Assembly: GCF_034350045.1 (NCBI RefSeq)
Contig: NZ_CP133781.1
Coordinates: 4,512,501 to 4,576,500 of the forward strand
DNA: 64,000 bases
Reading direction: 5' to 3'
Source of the DNA: Pseudomonas sp. CCI4.2
Lineage (GTDB): Bacteria; Pseudomonadota; Gammaproteobacteria; Pseudomonadales; Pseudomonadaceae
Part shown: positions 44,653 through 56,362 of the stretch, one piece after another
Layout of the letters: every line of letters starts with the position of its first letter
Position numbering within the stretch: position 1 is the stretch's first letter
Notes under the pieces: generated by a model
The model's database searches: none
What the model saw: the letters and a program-made list of their open reading frames with translations, nothing else
Told to the model about the DNA's origin: nothing
Made by a program: the position numbers and the translations under genes

Positions 44653-46236
44653 ATGTCCGAAAACCTGATTGAAATTCGCGACCTGTCGGTGGCCTTCAAC
44701 GGGCACACAGTGGTCAATAAAGTGAGCCTGGACATCCCGGCCGGCGAATGCCTGGCGTTAGTCGGTGAGTCCGGGTCAGGCAAATCGGTCACCGCGCATT
44801 CGATTCTGCAACTGCTGCCCAAGGCCGGCACGCTGACCACCGGCAGCATTCGTTACCGGGGACAACAATTGGTCGACGCCAAGGGCTCGACGCTGCGCGA
44901 GATTCGCGGTAACCGTATCGCGATGATCTTTCAAGAGCCGATGACCTCGCTCAACCCGCTGCACACCTTGGCCAAGCAGATTGGCGAGACCTTGTTGGTG
45001 CATCGCGGCTTGAGTGGCAAAGCGGCGCAACGGCGGATTATCGAGCTGCTGGAACTGGTGGGCATTCAGAACCCGCAGAAGCGCCTCAAAGCCTATCCGC
45101 ACCAACTGTCTGGTGGGCAACGGCAACGGGTGATGATCGCCATGGCCTTGGCCTGCGAACCGGATTTGTTGATCGCCGATGAACCCACGACTGCCCTCGA
45201 CGTCACCGTCCAACGCAAGATTCTGCTGCTGCTTAAAGAGCTGCAAGAACGTTTGAACATGTCGCTGCTGCTGATCAGTCACGACCTGAATCTGGTGCAC
45301 AGCATCGCTCAGCGGGTGTGCGTGATGCGCGCCGGTGAAATCGTCGAGCAGTCCAACTGCCACCTGCTGTTCAAAAACCCTCAGCATCCGTATAGCCGCT
45401 TGCTGCTGGATGCAGAGCCGGTGGGGGAACCTCTGCCCCGTGACAGCCGCGAAAAAGTGTTGGAAGTCGATAACCTGCGCGTATGGTTTTCCATGGGCGG
45501 CGGGATTTTTCGTCGGCACCACGAATACCTTAAAGCGGTGGATGACATCAGCCTGAGCATCGAGCGCGGCAAGACGCTGGGTATCGTCGGAGAGTCCGGT
45601 TCAGGCAAGTCGACCTTGGGTCAGGCGATCCTGCGGTTGCTGGAGTCTCGCGGCAGCATCAAATTTCAAGGCCAGACGCTGGATTGCCTGAGCCAGAAAG
45701 AAATGCGTCCGTGGCGCAAGCAGATGCAGGTGGTCTTTCAAGACCCTTATGGCAGCCTCAGCCCGCGAATGTCGGTGGAGCAGATCATCAGCGAGGGCCT
45801 GGAGGTTCACAGCGACCTTACGCCGGCACAGTGCGAAATCGAAGTGATCCGCGTGCTGCAGGAAGTGGGTCTCGACCCGTCCAGTCGGCATCGCTACCCC
45901 CATGAGTTTTCCGGCGGGCAACGCCAACGTATCGCCATCGCCCGGGCCCTGGTGCTCAAGCCGGCGCTGATCCTGCTCGACGAACCGACCTCGGCGCTGG
46001 ACCGCACTGTGCAAAAACAAGTGGTCGCCCTGCTCCGTCAGCTTCAGGAAAAACATGGCCTGACCTACCTGTTTATCAGTCATGACCTGGCCGTGGTCAA
46101 AGCCCTGGCCCATGACCTGATCGTGGTCAAGGACGGCAAGGTTGTTGAACGCGGCGCCAGCCACGATGTGTTTGATTCGCCCCAGCATCCGTACACCAAA
46201 GAACTACTGGCGGCGGCGCATCCAGGGTTTGCTTGA
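44653..46236 (+). CDS. yejF: Peptide ABC transporter ATP-binding protein YejF (two ATPase domains)
   Basis: The 527-residue protein carries two complete ABC ATPases. The first has Walker A GESGSGKS near residue 38, signature LSGGQRQRVMIAMAL and Walker B LLIADEPTTALD; the second has GESGSGKS near residue 317, FSGGQRQRIAIARAL and LILLDEPTSALD. It powers YejABEF peptide import. The ATG at 44653 is one base after the yejE stop. Confidence 0.93.
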   Translation: MSENLIEIRDLSVAFNGHTVVNKVSLDIPAGECLALVGESGSGKSVTAHSILQLLPKAGTLTTGSIRYRGQQLVDAKGSTLREIRGNRIAMIFQEPMTSLNPLHTLAKQIGETLLVHRGLSGKAAQRRIIELLELVGIQNPQKRLKAYPHQLSGGQRQRVMIAMALACEPDLLIADEPTTALDVTVQRKILLLLKELQERLNMSLLLISHDLNLVHSIAQRVCVMRAGEIVEQSNCHLLFKNPQHPYSRLLLDAEPVGEPLPRDSREKVLEVDNLRVWFSMGGGIFRRHHEYLKAVDDISLSIERGKTLGIVGESGSGKSTLGQAILRLLESRGSIKFQGQTLDCLSQKEMRPWRKQMQVVFQDPYGSLSPRMSVEQIISEGLEVHSDLTPAQCEIEVIRVLQEVGLDPSSRHRYPHEFSGGQRQRIAIARALVLKPALILLDEPTSALDRTVQKQVVALLRQLQEKHGLTYLFISHDLAVVKALAHDLIVVKDGKVVERGASHDVFDSPQHPYTKELLAAAHPGFA

Positions 46237-46260
46237 TTTAGAGTCATTTCACTTATGCCG

Positions 46261-46325
46261 CTTTCGCAGGCAAGCCTGCTCCCACAGCATTGACATAGAT
46301 CCTGTGGGAGGTGGCTTACCAACGA
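46261..46325. repeat. REP pair after yejF
   Basis: CGCAGGCAAGCCTGCTCCCAC is followed by inverted CCTGTGGGAGGTGGCTTACC. It is the 'GTGGGAG-GGCTTGCC' REP type and lies in the yejF-regulator gap. Confidence 0.65.
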
Positions 46326-46369
46326 ACGGGGCGCATCAGACGCCAGAACCCTGCCACATTGAGACCTTC

Positions 46370-47785
46370 ATGAAAGACAGCGACAGCCTCAAGGATTATC
46401 AGCGTGTCCGGCGGCTGGCGATTCGCTCGTTGTTCGAAATCATCGAGCAGTCCAGCGAAGGTACGGTGATCGTCGACAAAGACGCGCGCATTGTGTGGAT
46501 CAATGAACGCTATGCGCGCCGCTTCGGATTGCATGACGCAAGCATGGCCGTGGGTCAACCCTGTGAAAGTGTGATTCCAGGGAGTTTGTTGCGTGATGTG
46601 GTGAACAGCGGTCGGCCGATTTTGCTGGACATGATGGACACCGCCAAAGACCCGCTGGTGGTCATGCGTTTGCCGATCAACGACGACGAAGGATCAGTGA
46701 TCGGCGCCATTGGCTTCGCCTTGTTCGATGAACTGCACGCGCTGTCGCCGTTACTCAAGCGCTACTTGCGCATGCAGGAAGAGCTGGCCTCGACCCGCTC
46801 CCTGTTGCGCGCTCGACAGGCCAAGTACAGTTTTGCCCACTTTATCGGCACCAGCGTCGCTAGCCTTGAGGTGAAACGCCGAGCGCGACGCAGTGCGAGT
46901 GCTGATTCGCCTGTGCTATTGCTCGGCGAAACCGGCACCGGCAAAGAGTTACTGGCCCATGCCATCCACAATGCATCGCCACGGGCGCACAAAGCGTTTG
47001 TCAGCATCAACAGCGCCGCAATCCCGGAAGCCCTGCTTGAAGCCGAATTTTTCGGCACAGCGCCCGGTGCGTTCACCGGCGCCGACCGCAAGGGCCGTCC
47101 CGGCAAACTGAAGATTGCCCAGGGCGGCACGCTGTTTCTCGATGAGATCGGTGACATGCCGCTGGCGCTGCAAAGCAAGTTACTGCGGGTGTTACAGGAA
47201 AAGGAGTACGAACCGGTCGGCTCCAACGAGGTGATTCAGAGTGACGTCCGGCTGATTGCCGCTACGTCCACCGACCTGGAAGCGGCGATCAAGCGCGGCG
47301 AATTTCGCGCCGACCTGTATTACCGACTCAGCGTGCTGCCGATTCAAGTGCCGCCGTTGCGCGAGCGGCTGGACGACCTGCCCGCTCTATGCGACGCGAT
47401 TCTTGAAGAGTTACGCAGCCAGCACGAACTGGATCATGGCGCCCTCTCCTTGCTTGGCCAACACGCCTGGCCCGGCAATATCCGCGAACTGAGAAACGTG
47501 TTGGAACGCGCGGCATTGCTCACTGACGATCTGATGCTGGACGCCAGTGAAATTCGCTCAGCCATCGGCACGTTGATTCCGCTGAGCGTATCGGCGATGC
47601 CACAGACGACAACGGTTGAAACCGAAACCTTCGGTGCCGCCCGCGAGCGATTTGATCGGCAATTAATTCAGTCGACCTTGGCCCGCTGTAAGGGAAACGT
47701 TATCGAAACGGCCAAGTGCCTTGGGCTGGGACGCTCCACGCTGTACAAAAAGATGATCGCGCTGGGAATATCAGAGTCTCAATAA
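46370..47785 (+). CDS. hbcR: Sigma-54-dependent activator of the hydroxybutyrate operon (HbcR-like)
   Basis: The 471-residue protein has an N-terminal PAS domain (FEIIEQSSEGTVIVDKDARI near residue 25), an AAA+ sigma-54 interaction domain (Walker A GETGTGKE near residue 190, PGAFTGADRKG, GGTLFLDEIGDMPL) and a Fis-type HTH at the end (GNVIETAKCLGLGRSTLYKK). The start at 46370 is where the PAS homology begins. It lies directly upstream of a GntP permease, 3-hydroxybutyrate dehydrogenase and acetoacetate-CoA ligase preceded by a sigma-54 promoter. The name is by synteny with Pseudomonas hbcR. Confidence 0.85.
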   Translation: MKDSDSLKDYQRVRRLAIRSLFEIIEQSSEGTVIVDKDARIVWINERYARRFGLHDASMAVGQPCESVIPGSLLRDVVNSGRPILLDMMDTAKDPLVVMRLPINDDEGSVIGAIGFALFDELHALSPLLKRYLRMQEELASTRSLLRARQAKYSFAHFIGTSVASLEVKRRARRSASADSPVLLLGETGTGKELLAHAIHNASPRAHKAFVSINSAAIPEALLEAEFFGTAPGAFTGADRKGRPGKLKIAQGGTLFLDEIGDMPLALQSKLLRVLQEKEYEPVGSNEVIQSDVRLIAATSTDLEAAIKRGEFRADLYYRLSVLPIQVPPLRERLDDLPALCDAILEELRSQHELDHGALSLLGQHAWPGNIRELRNVLERAALLTDDLMLDASEIRSAIGTLIPLSVSAMPQTTTVETETFGAARERFDRQLIQSTLARCKGNVIETAKCLGLGRSTLYKKMIALGISESQ

Positions 47786-47818
47786 CGAGATGTGAATCTC
47801 AATTTAAAGACAGACCCC

Positions 47819-47899
47819 CTGTAGGAGCCAACGTCTTGGCGAAGCGCCCTATTGGGTTAGCCTTGCACGCCCTCTCGCCAACGCGTTGGCCCCGACAGG
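47819..47899. repeat. REPIN of the GTAGGAGCCAACG type
   Basis: CTGTAGGAGCCAACGTCTTGG is mirrored by CTCGCCAACGCGTTGGCCCC further right. It sits between the regulator and the sigma-54 promoter, so it may insulate the two transcripts. Confidence 0.7.
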
Positions 47900-47980
47900 G
47901 ATGGTGTGAGTCTTGAAACCGAGACACCAGGCACATCGGCGATTCTATAAATAACCAACAAATTCAATGAGTTAGCTACA

Positions 47981-47996
47981 TGGCACGAAACCCGCA
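47981..47996 (+). promoter_or_regulatory. Sigma-54 (-24/-12) promoter of the hydroxybutyrate operon
   Basis: TGGCACGAAACCCGCA has a perfect -24 TGGCAC and GG-N10-GC spacing; the -12 element is CCGC in place of TTGC. It lies 58 bp before the GntP start, downstream of the sigma-54 activator gene. Confidence 0.7.
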
Positions 47997-48053
47997 GTGT
48001 TCCGTCAGCGGTCTAGCCGCAAAAAAAAATAATAACAATTCAGGAGACACTCT

Positions 48054-49445
48054 ATGAGTGTGATCATCGCGTTAGCGGCCCTTGGGCTATTGATGCTCGC
48101 TGCGTACCGTGGCTATAGCGTCATTCTGTTTGCCCCCATCGCTGCCCTTGGTGCAGTGTTGTTGACCGACCCTTCAGCCGTCGCCCCTGCATTTAGCGGC
48201 GTGTTCATGGAAAAGATGGTCGGCTTCGTCAAGCTCTACTTCCCCGTGTTTCTGCTCGGCGCCGTGTTCGGCAAGCTGATCGAGCTGTCCGGTTTCTCCC
48301 GCGCCATCGTCGCAGCAGCCATTCGTTTGCTGGGCACGCGCCAAGCCATGCTGGTGATCGTGCTGGTCTGTGCGCTGCTCACCTACGGCGGCGTTTCGCT
48401 GTTTGTAGTGGTGTTCGCGGTGTACCCCTTCGCCGCCGAGATGTTTCGCCAAAGCGATATTCCCAAGCGACTGATTCCAGCCACCATCGCCCTCGGTGCT
48501 TTTTCCTTCACCATGGACGCGCTGCCCGGCACCCCGCAAATCCAGAACATCATTCCCACGACATTCTTCAACACCACCGCCTGGGCAGCGCCGTGGCTGG
48601 GGCTGATCGGCACATTGTTCGTGTTTTGCACCGGCATGCTGTACCTGCAACGCCAACGCAACAAAGCCCAACGAGCCGGCGAAGGTTACGGCACTGTGTT
48701 GCGCAACGAACCTGAAACTGCCGAAGACGTCAAACTACCTAACGCCTGGATAGCCCTGTCACCGCTGCTGTTGGTTGGCATCATGAACCTGCTGTTCACC
48801 CAGTGGATCCCGCAGTGGTACGGCAAGATTAATACCTTGAGCCTGCCCGGCATGGCGACCCCGATACAAACTGAAATCGCCAAGTTGACCGCCATTTGGG
48901 CCGTGGAAGCAGCGCTGCTGATCGGCATTCTAACGGTACTGGTATTCGGCTTCGGGGCGATTCGCGGCAAGCTGGCCGAAGGCAGCAAAAGCGCGGTAAA
49001 CGGCGCATTGCTCGCGGCGATGAACACGGCGTCGGAATACGGCTTCGGTGCAGTGATCGCTTCGCTGCCGGGATTTCTGGTGTTGGCCGATAAGCTAAAA
49101 ACCATTCCCAATCCGCTGGTCAATGAATCCATCACCGTTACCTTGCTCGCCGGCATCACCGGTTCGGCGTCAGGCGGTATGAGCATTGCCTTGGCAGCCA
49201 TGTCCGACCGGTTCATCGCGGCGGCCCATGCGGCCAATATTCCGATGGAAGTCCTGCACCGGGTGGCCGCCATGGCCAGCGGCGGCATGGACACCCTGCC
49301 GCACAACGGCGCAGTGATCACTTTGTTGGCCGTCACCGGTTTAACCCACCGAGAGGCCTACCGGGATATATTCAGCATCACGATTATCAAAACACTGGCG
49401 GTCTTTGTTGTGATCGGCACGTTCTACGCCACCGGCATTGTTTGA
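48054..49445 (+). CDS. GntP family permease (probable 3-hydroxybutyrate transporter)
   Basis: The 463-residue membrane protein has about twelve hydrophobic segments and GntP-family features: FVKLYFPVFLLGAVFGKL, LLTYGGVSLFVVVFAVYPFA, LPGTPQIQNIIPTTFF and MASGGMDTLPHNGAV. AGGAG lies 8 bp before the ATG. GntP members carry gluconate or other organic acids; here the following genes point to 3-hydroxybutyrate or acetoacetate uptake. Confidence 0.83.
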   Translation: MSVIIALAALGLLMLAAYRGYSVILFAPIAALGAVLLTDPSAVAPAFSGVFMEKMVGFVKLYFPVFLLGAVFGKLIELSGFSRAIVAAAIRLLGTRQAMLVIVLVCALLTYGGVSLFVVVFAVYPFAAEMFRQSDIPKRLIPATIALGAFSFTMDALPGTPQIQNIIPTTFFNTTAWAAPWLGLIGTLFVFCTGMLYLQRQRNKAQRAGEGYGTVLRNEPETAEDVKLPNAWIALSPLLLVGIMNLLFTQWIPQWYGKINTLSLPGMATPIQTEIAKLTAIWAVEAALLIGILTVLVFGFGAIRGKLAEGSKSAVNGALLAAMNTASEYGFGAVIASLPGFLVLADKLKTIPNPLVNESITVTLLAGITGSASGGMSIALAAMSDRFIAAAHAANIPMEVLHRVAAMASGGMDTLPHNGAVITLLAVTGLTHREAYRDIFSITIIKTLAVFVVIGTFYATGIV

Positions 49446-49455
49446 GGAGTTAGGT

Positions 49456-50238
49456 ATGAGTCTGCAAGGTAAAACCGCACTGGTTACCGGTTCCACCAGC
49501 GGCATCGGCCTGGGCATCGCCCTGAGTCTGGCCAAGTCTGGGGCCAACGTAATTCTCAATGGCTTCGGCGACGCCTCGGCGGTCTTGGCCGAGGTGGTTG
49601 CGGCAGCGGGCAAGAACGGCGGCAAAATCGGCCACCACCCGGCCGATGTCAGCAACCCGACGCAAATCGCCGAGATGGTTGCTTACGGCGAACGCGAGTT
49701 TGGCGGCATCGACATTCTGGTCAACAACGCAGGGATTCAGCATGTCTCGCCGGTAGAGGATTTTCCGGTGGAGCGCTGGGACTCAATCATCGCGATTAAC
49801 CTGTCCTCGGTCTTCCACAGCACCCGCCTATGCTTGCCAGGCATGCGCGCTAAGGGCTGGGGCCGAATCGTCAACATTGCGTCGGTTCACGGCCTGGTGG
49901 GCTCGACGGGCAAAGCCGCGTATGTTGCGGCCAAGCACGGCGTAATCGGCTTGACCAAAGTCGTGGGGCTGGAAACCGCCACCAGCAACGTCACGTGCAA
50001 TGCCATTTGCCCAGGCTGGGTGCTGACCCCGCTGGTGCAGCAACAAATTGACACCCGCGGCGCGGCTGATGGCGACATTGAAAAAGCCAAGCACGATTTG
50101 CTGGCAGAGAAACAACCTTCACTGGAGTTCGTCACGCCCCCGCAACTGGGCGAGCTGGTGTTGTTTTTGTGCAGCGAAGCGGGCAGCCAAGTGCGCGGTG
50201 CGGCCTGGAACATTGATGGCGGCTGGTTGGCGCAATAA
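49456..50238 (+). CDS. hbdH: 3-hydroxybutyrate dehydrogenase
   Basis: The 260-residue SDR oxidises (R)-3-hydroxybutyrate to acetoacetate with NAD+. It has TGSTSGIGLGIA near residue 12, NNAGIQHVSPVEDFP near residue 90, catalytic Ser-Tyr-Lys around ASVHGLVGSTGKAAYVAAKHG, and CNAICPGWVLTPLVQQQI, a signature of this enzyme. The ATG at 49456 follows GAGGAG and is 10 bp after the permease stop. The product is used by the next gene. Confidence 0.93.
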   Translation: MSLQGKTALVTGSTSGIGLGIALSLAKSGANVILNGFGDASAVLAEVVAAAGKNGGKIGHHPADVSNPTQIAEMVAYGEREFGGIDILVNNAGIQHVSPVEDFPVERWDSIIAINLSSVFHSTRLCLPGMRAKGWGRIVNIASVHGLVGSTGKAAYVAAKHGVIGLTKVVGLETATSNVTCNAICPGWVLTPLVQQQIDTRGAADGDIEKAKHDLLAEKQPSLEFVTPPQLGELVLFLCSEAGSQVRGAAWNIDGGWLAQ

Positions 50239-50250
50239 ACGGAGCGATTC

Positions 50251-52206
<1,956 letters not shown>

Positions 52207-52218
52207 GCCCTGCACTCA

Positions 52219-53397
52219 TCAAGGCTTGAACCGAGATGGCTCTTCCATCTCGTCCACCAGCCCCCAGTTCGCCATGGTCGACTCTACGGCGGGCTCGGGG
52301 GCGGCTGGTGCGGAAGTGATTTGAGTCGGCAAGCCTTTCTCGCGGAACAGCTTGAGGCGCAGACGTACGTTGTTCTTGGAGTCGGCGTTCTTCAGGGCTT
52401 CCTCTTCACTGATCGCGCCCTCGACCACCAAGTCAAACAGCGCGCCGTCGAAGGTCTGCATCCCAAGGTTGGTGGACTTCTCCATGATGCCCTTGAGTTC
52501 AGTCAGTTCATTGCGCTGAATAAAATCAAGAATGGTTGGCGTGCCCAGCATGACTTCCACCGCCGCGCGGCGTTTGCCGTCCAGAGTCTTGACCAGCCGC
52601 TGGGACACAAATGCCTTCAAGTTGTTGCCCAAGTCATGCAGCAACTGCTGGCGCCGGTCTTCCGGGAAAAAGTTAATGATCCGGTCCAGGGCCTGGTTGG
52701 CGTTGTTGGCGTGCAAGGTCGAAATAGCCAAGTGGCCGGTGTCGGCAAACGCCAACGCGTGTTCCATGGTTTCGCGGTCACGAATCTCGCCGATCAAAAT
52801 CACATCCGGCGCCTGACGTAAGGTGTTCTTCAGTGCGGCGTGAAAACTGCGGGTGTCTACGCCCACTTCACGCTGATTGATGATCGACTTCTTGTGCCGA
52901 TGGATATACTCCACCGGGTCTTCAATGGTGATGATGTGGCCGCCACTGTTGCGATTTCGGTAATCGATCATCGCCGCCAGCGACGTCGACTTACCCGAAC
53001 CGGTGGCGCCAATGACCAGCACCAAGCCACGCTTTTCCATGACCACTTCGAGCAGCACCGGCGGTAACTTCAAATCCTCGAAACGCGGTATCTCCAGCTT
53101 GATGTTGCGCGCCACTATCGAGACTTCGTTGCGCTGCTTGAAAATATTGATCCGAAATCGACCGATGCCTGCCAGTGACACCGCCAGGTTCATCTCCAGC
53201 TCGCGTTCGAATTCCAGCCGCTGTTCGGCATCCATGATGCTGTCGGCAACGCTCGCCACGTCGCCGGGCTTCAACGCCTCGGTGCTCAGCGGCTTAAGCA
53301 CCCCATTGAACTTTGCGCAGGGCGGCGCGCCGGTGGACAAGAAAAGGTCGGATCCGTCCTGGCTGGCCAGAATTTTCAACAGCGCTTGGAAATCCAT
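52219..53397 (-). CDS. pilU: PilT/PilU family type IV pilus ATPase (PilU-like)
   Basis: This hexameric secretion ATPase family powers pilus retraction. From the ATG at 53397 (MDFQALLKILASQDGSDLF) the protein has 392 residues. It has Walker A GATGSGKST near residue 133, the Asp box ITIEDPVEYIH, Walker B VILIGEIRDRETM and the His box STLHANNANQALDR. The first residues and the length resemble PilU more than PilT. An in-frame extension to 53544 has no family match. It is not next to pilT or other pilus genes in this window. Confidence 0.88.
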   Translation of the reverse strand: MDFQALLKILASQDGSDLFLSTGAPPCAKFNGVLKPLSTEALKPGDVASVADSIMDAEQRLEFERELEMNLAVSLAGIGRFRINIFKQRNEVSIVARNIKLEIPRFEDLKLPPVLLEVVMEKRGLVLVIGATGSGKSTSLAAMIDYRNRNSGGHIITIEDPVEYIHRHKKSIINQREVGVDTRSFHAALKNTLRQAPDVILIGEIRDRETMEHALAFADTGHLAISTLHANNANQALDRIINFFPEDRRQQLLHDLGNNLKAFVSQRLVKTLDGKRRAAVEVMLGTPTILDFIQRNELTELKGIMEKSTNLGMQTFDGALFDLVVEGAISEEEALKNADSKNNVRLRLKLFREKGLPTQITSAPAAPEPAVESTMANWGLVDEMEEPSRFKP

Positions 53398-53603
53398 GAG
53401 CAACATCCACACAAAAGCGAAAAATAACGAATGGCCGGCCAATAGATGAAGATGTGGTCGCCGACGAAGGCCTGTAGCTTGGATGGATAAAGGGCCGGGC
53501 GCAAACCGATATTGCAGATCTTGCACACCTGTCAGCGGAAACAATCAATCCAGGTCAAGGACAGGCATAATAGTCACCGTTTTTTTCAGGACTGTCCGCC
53601 CCC

Positions 53604-53879
53604 ATGAAAGCACTCGCCCGCCATATCCTGGTGAAAACCGCCGAAGAGGCCGAACAGCTCAAGCAACGTATTGCCAAGGGCGAGGCATTCGACGTATTGG
53701 CCAAAAAATACTCCACCTGCCCCTCCGGCAAACGCGGCGGCGACCTGGGCGAAGTTCGGCCGGGGCAACTGGTCGGCGCAATTGATTCGGTGATATTCAA
53801 AAAACCGGTACGGGTGATTCATGGACCGATCAAAAGCAAGTTTGGGTATCACTTGGTGCAGGTGTTTTATCGGGACTGA
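53604..53879 (+). CDS. ppiC: Parvulin-type peptidyl-prolyl isomerase, second copy
   Basis: The 91-residue cytoplasmic parvulin has ARHILVKTAEEAEQLKQRI, STCPSGKRGGDLGEVRPGQLV and KFGYHLVQVFY. It is a paralogue of the protein at 40121-40402 with the same domain and size but clearly different sequence. It is divergent from the PilU-like gene. REP elements follow its end. Confidence 0.92.
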   Translation: MKALARHILVKTAEEAEQLKQRIAKGEAFDVLAKKYSTCPSGKRGGDLGEVRPGQLVGAIDSVIFKKPVRVIHGPIKSKFGYHLVQVFYRD

Positions 53880-53910
53880 ACATCGTCTGTGGCGCAGCAA
53901 ACACGCGGTT

Positions 53911-54170
53911 TTGTAGGAGCTGCCGAAGGCTGCGATAAAAGTTTTCGGCACCGACCCTGTCGTGTCTACCGAAGTCTCTGTGGGAGTTGGCTTGCCAACG
54001 AAAGTGCCAATGCAGGCGACCCACATTTCAGGTCGACATCAGCGGCGCTGATGACCGGCCTCTTCGCAGGCAAGCCCGCTCCCACGGCATCTACGGCTGC
54101 TTGCTATCACCCCTGTCAATTAAATCTTAGAGTCGTAGCGGCTTTGCAGCCTTCGGCAGCTTCTACAGGC
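53911..54170. repeat. Cluster of four REP elements in the 320-bp gap after ppiC
   Basis: TTGTAGGAGCTGCCGAAGGC (53911), CTGTGGGAGTTGGCTTGCC (53978), its inverse GGCAAGCCCGCTCCCAC (54069), and AGCCTTCGGCAGCTTCTAC (54148), the inverse of the first, form two nested inverted pairs. No gene is visible in the gap 53880-54199. Confidence 0.7.
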
Positions 54171-54199
54171 TGTTTATGAATTGTCTTCCACAGATGACC

Positions 54200-56353
54200 C
54201 TACCCCCTCGAATCTAAATCACGATCCTGATAAACCCCGGCGATATATACATCGTCAGGTCGTGAAGGGATCATTGCCAACTGCACGCGTGCGACGTTTT
54301 CTTTATGAGCAGTCCAGCGCTTTAAACTGCCTTCAATATTTTCCGACTGCGCCGCAGTTCCGTACACATCGGCTAGTTTGAGCGTGGACGCATTCAATTT
54401 TTTCAAACGCTCAAGGGTCGTGTTCAAACGGTAAATCTCGTCCCTCAGGCTGGCAATTTCTGCCACTGAGCGCAAACCGCGAGGCAAGTCATAGGAATGA
54501 GTTTCTTTTTGTTTGAGCGCATCTCCCAGCTGCGTTATAGCCTTTTCGATTACGCGGTATTCTCTGTCGGTGACAACCGTTTGACCGGCCAACTGCGTCT
54601 CTTGCCAGCGACGTAAAGTAGCCCAAGTAAAGGGTATATAGCTCACGACCATCCGGTGATCGCTACTCTCTAGTAATTGCTGGATAAGCCCGTCTCGCTT
54701 TGGCATATCACCACCGTCGTACTGACGGGTTTGCTGGCTCTGCAAATACGTGCAAATCGCTGCGCCCTCAATGGAGTTACAACCGGGATCCCATAGCACC
54801 GACGACTTCTCACCGTCATTTAGCTTTATCGGCATGAAATGCTGCTGCTTGCCATGGTGCTCATAAGGGTCACCGCTGGTTCGCACCATCGCAGTAGGTA
54901 TCCCCACCCAGCCGGACGGTATAACCGCCAAGCCTATTAATTCCTCCCTTCTTACATTCATCCATGGCAAAGGCACGCTTGGAACAGGGTCGTTGTGGTT
55001 GACGATGCGGTGATGGACGAGCTCTGAGGCGCTATCGACAAATGCGGTGTCTCCGACTCGGGGTGCACCGTAGGTGTAGAGGAGAACGTCGTATTTTTTT
55101 GAGCGGCGTAACGCTTCCGCCAACAAAGTAGCAATTGCACCACCCAGGCTGTGTCCACAGATAATCACTTTCTGTCCGAAGTGAAATCGCGACAGATAAC
55201 GGTTTACAAAATTGCGGAGCGCAAGGTAAGCACCATAAAACCCCCGGTGTACACGCTCATCGCCACCTTCAAATGGAACTTGCAACGCATCGGCATCCCT
55301 GAACATGTCAGCTGCCTCCAGAGTACCCCTCACTGCGATAACGATAATTTCATCGTGATGGGTTATATAGGCCTGAGTATCGGTATCTTCTTCAAGATCA
55401 GTGTCATCAAAAAAATGCTGGTTAGCCGGATGCTCTTGCTTATCCCCTTTCTCGGGAAGATTTTGCTCATAGAGCTTTGGATTGAACGGCAAGACTTCAA
55501 ACCGTTTTGAGTAAGGCACGTCTTCGTACAACGGATAATACGCGTCCGTTTGATCGTCGTTTACACGCCAGATTTCTTTGTAACTGGCGAGGGCGTCTCC
55601 GAAAAAATTGCCCGGAGTCGGACTAAACGGGAAGCTAACCCGGTCTACGGGTTTCTCCGAAGGATTCTGCCCAAAGCCGACGTAAGTCAAGGTGGACATC
55701 AGTGCCAGTTGGTAGAGATTCAGGGCGCAGAATTCGTTATCGGTTGAAAGGATTGGCCGCAAAGCCCGCAATGGTCGAACCTCCAGAACCGTATGTTTGT
55801 TAGGCATCAGAATAACGCCCCATCGCTCTTGTTCTTTACCGTTGGCCGCTTCCGGCCATCTCCAATGAGCTAACCGCGGAACGCGGGCACGCGTTACCAA
55901 AGGTGGTAGGTGAGCTGCTTGCTCGACTAAATCTCTGACCTCAACGTAAAAAAATTCATCAGCGTTTACTTGCGCTGGATTATTTTCGACACGTGAACCG
56001 TCGTTATTAACGAACCGGGATTCTTCAGCCCGCACTTGGAGCTCAGTAATAGGAAGTGGATAATATTCACGGGTCGTCAGATCTTTATAATAACCTTCAA
56101 TGTCCGTGCAGACCTCATTTAGCGTTAAAACAACCATTCCTAGATAGCAACCATCCAGAACAGCAGATCCTTGCGCATCTAAAATACCATCGTAGTTCTG
56201 ACCTACGCTGTCGACTATTTTATAAGCCAGTCCGGCGTAGGTTTTCCCGCTTCTAACTTCGCCCACCAGCTGAAAGCTTATTCGCTGCCCACGCAATGGA
56301 CAGGCAAGTCTTTTACTTTCAAAAAACGGAACATATTGATCTCGACCGTTCAT
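54200..56353 (-). CDS. Probable type VI secretion lipase effector (class 3 lipase fold)
   Basis: The 717-residue protein has an N-terminal part (1-330) without recognised domain and a class 3 lipase domain at about 335-500. The nucleophile elbow is CGHSLGGAIATLL, with YTYGAPRVGD and HRIVNHNDPVPSVP providing the next conserved strand and likely catalytic Asp; His in the following EHHGKQQHF could complete the triad. The C-terminus has a helical segment (SLRDEIYRLNTTLERLKKL). No signal peptide is present. A DUF4123 adaptor and a lipoprotein lie in the same unit, which points to a Tle-type phospholipase delivered by T6SS. AAGGAG precedes the ATG at 56353. The DNA is AT-richer than average. Confidence 0.75.
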   Translation of the reverse strand: MNGRDQYVPFFESKRLACPLRGQRISFQLVGEVRSGKTYAGLAYKIVDSVGQNYDGILDAQGSAVLDGCYLGMVVLTLNEVCTDIEGYYKDLTTREYYPLPITELQVRAEESRFVNNDGSRVENNPAQVNADEFFYVEVRDLVEQAAHLPPLVTRARVPRLAHWRWPEAANGKEQERWGVILMPNKHTVLEVRPLRALRPILSTDNEFCALNLYQLALMSTLTYVGFGQNPSEKPVDRVSFPFSPTPGNFFGDALASYKEIWRVNDDQTDAYYPLYEDVPYSKRFEVLPFNPKLYEQNLPEKGDKQEHPANQHFFDDTDLEEDTDTQAYITHHDEIIVIAVRGTLEAADMFRDADALQVPFEGGDERVHRGFYGAYLALRNFVNRYLSRFHFGQKVIICGHSLGGAIATLLAEALRRSKKYDVLLYTYGAPRVGDTAFVDSASELVHHRIVNHNDPVPSVPLPWMNVRREELIGLAVIPSGWVGIPTAMVRTSGDPYEHHGKQQHFMPIKLNDGEKSSVLWDPGCNSIEGAAICTYLQSQQTRQYDGGDMPKRDGLIQQLLESSDHRMVVSYIPFTWATLRRWQETQLAGQTVVTDREYRVIEKAITQLGDALKQKETHSYDLPRGLRSVAEIASLRDEIYRLNTTLERLKKLNASTLKLADVYGTAAQSENIEGSLKRWTAHKENVARVQLAMIPSRPDDVYIAGVYQDRDLDSRG

Positions 56354-56362
56354 TAACACTCC

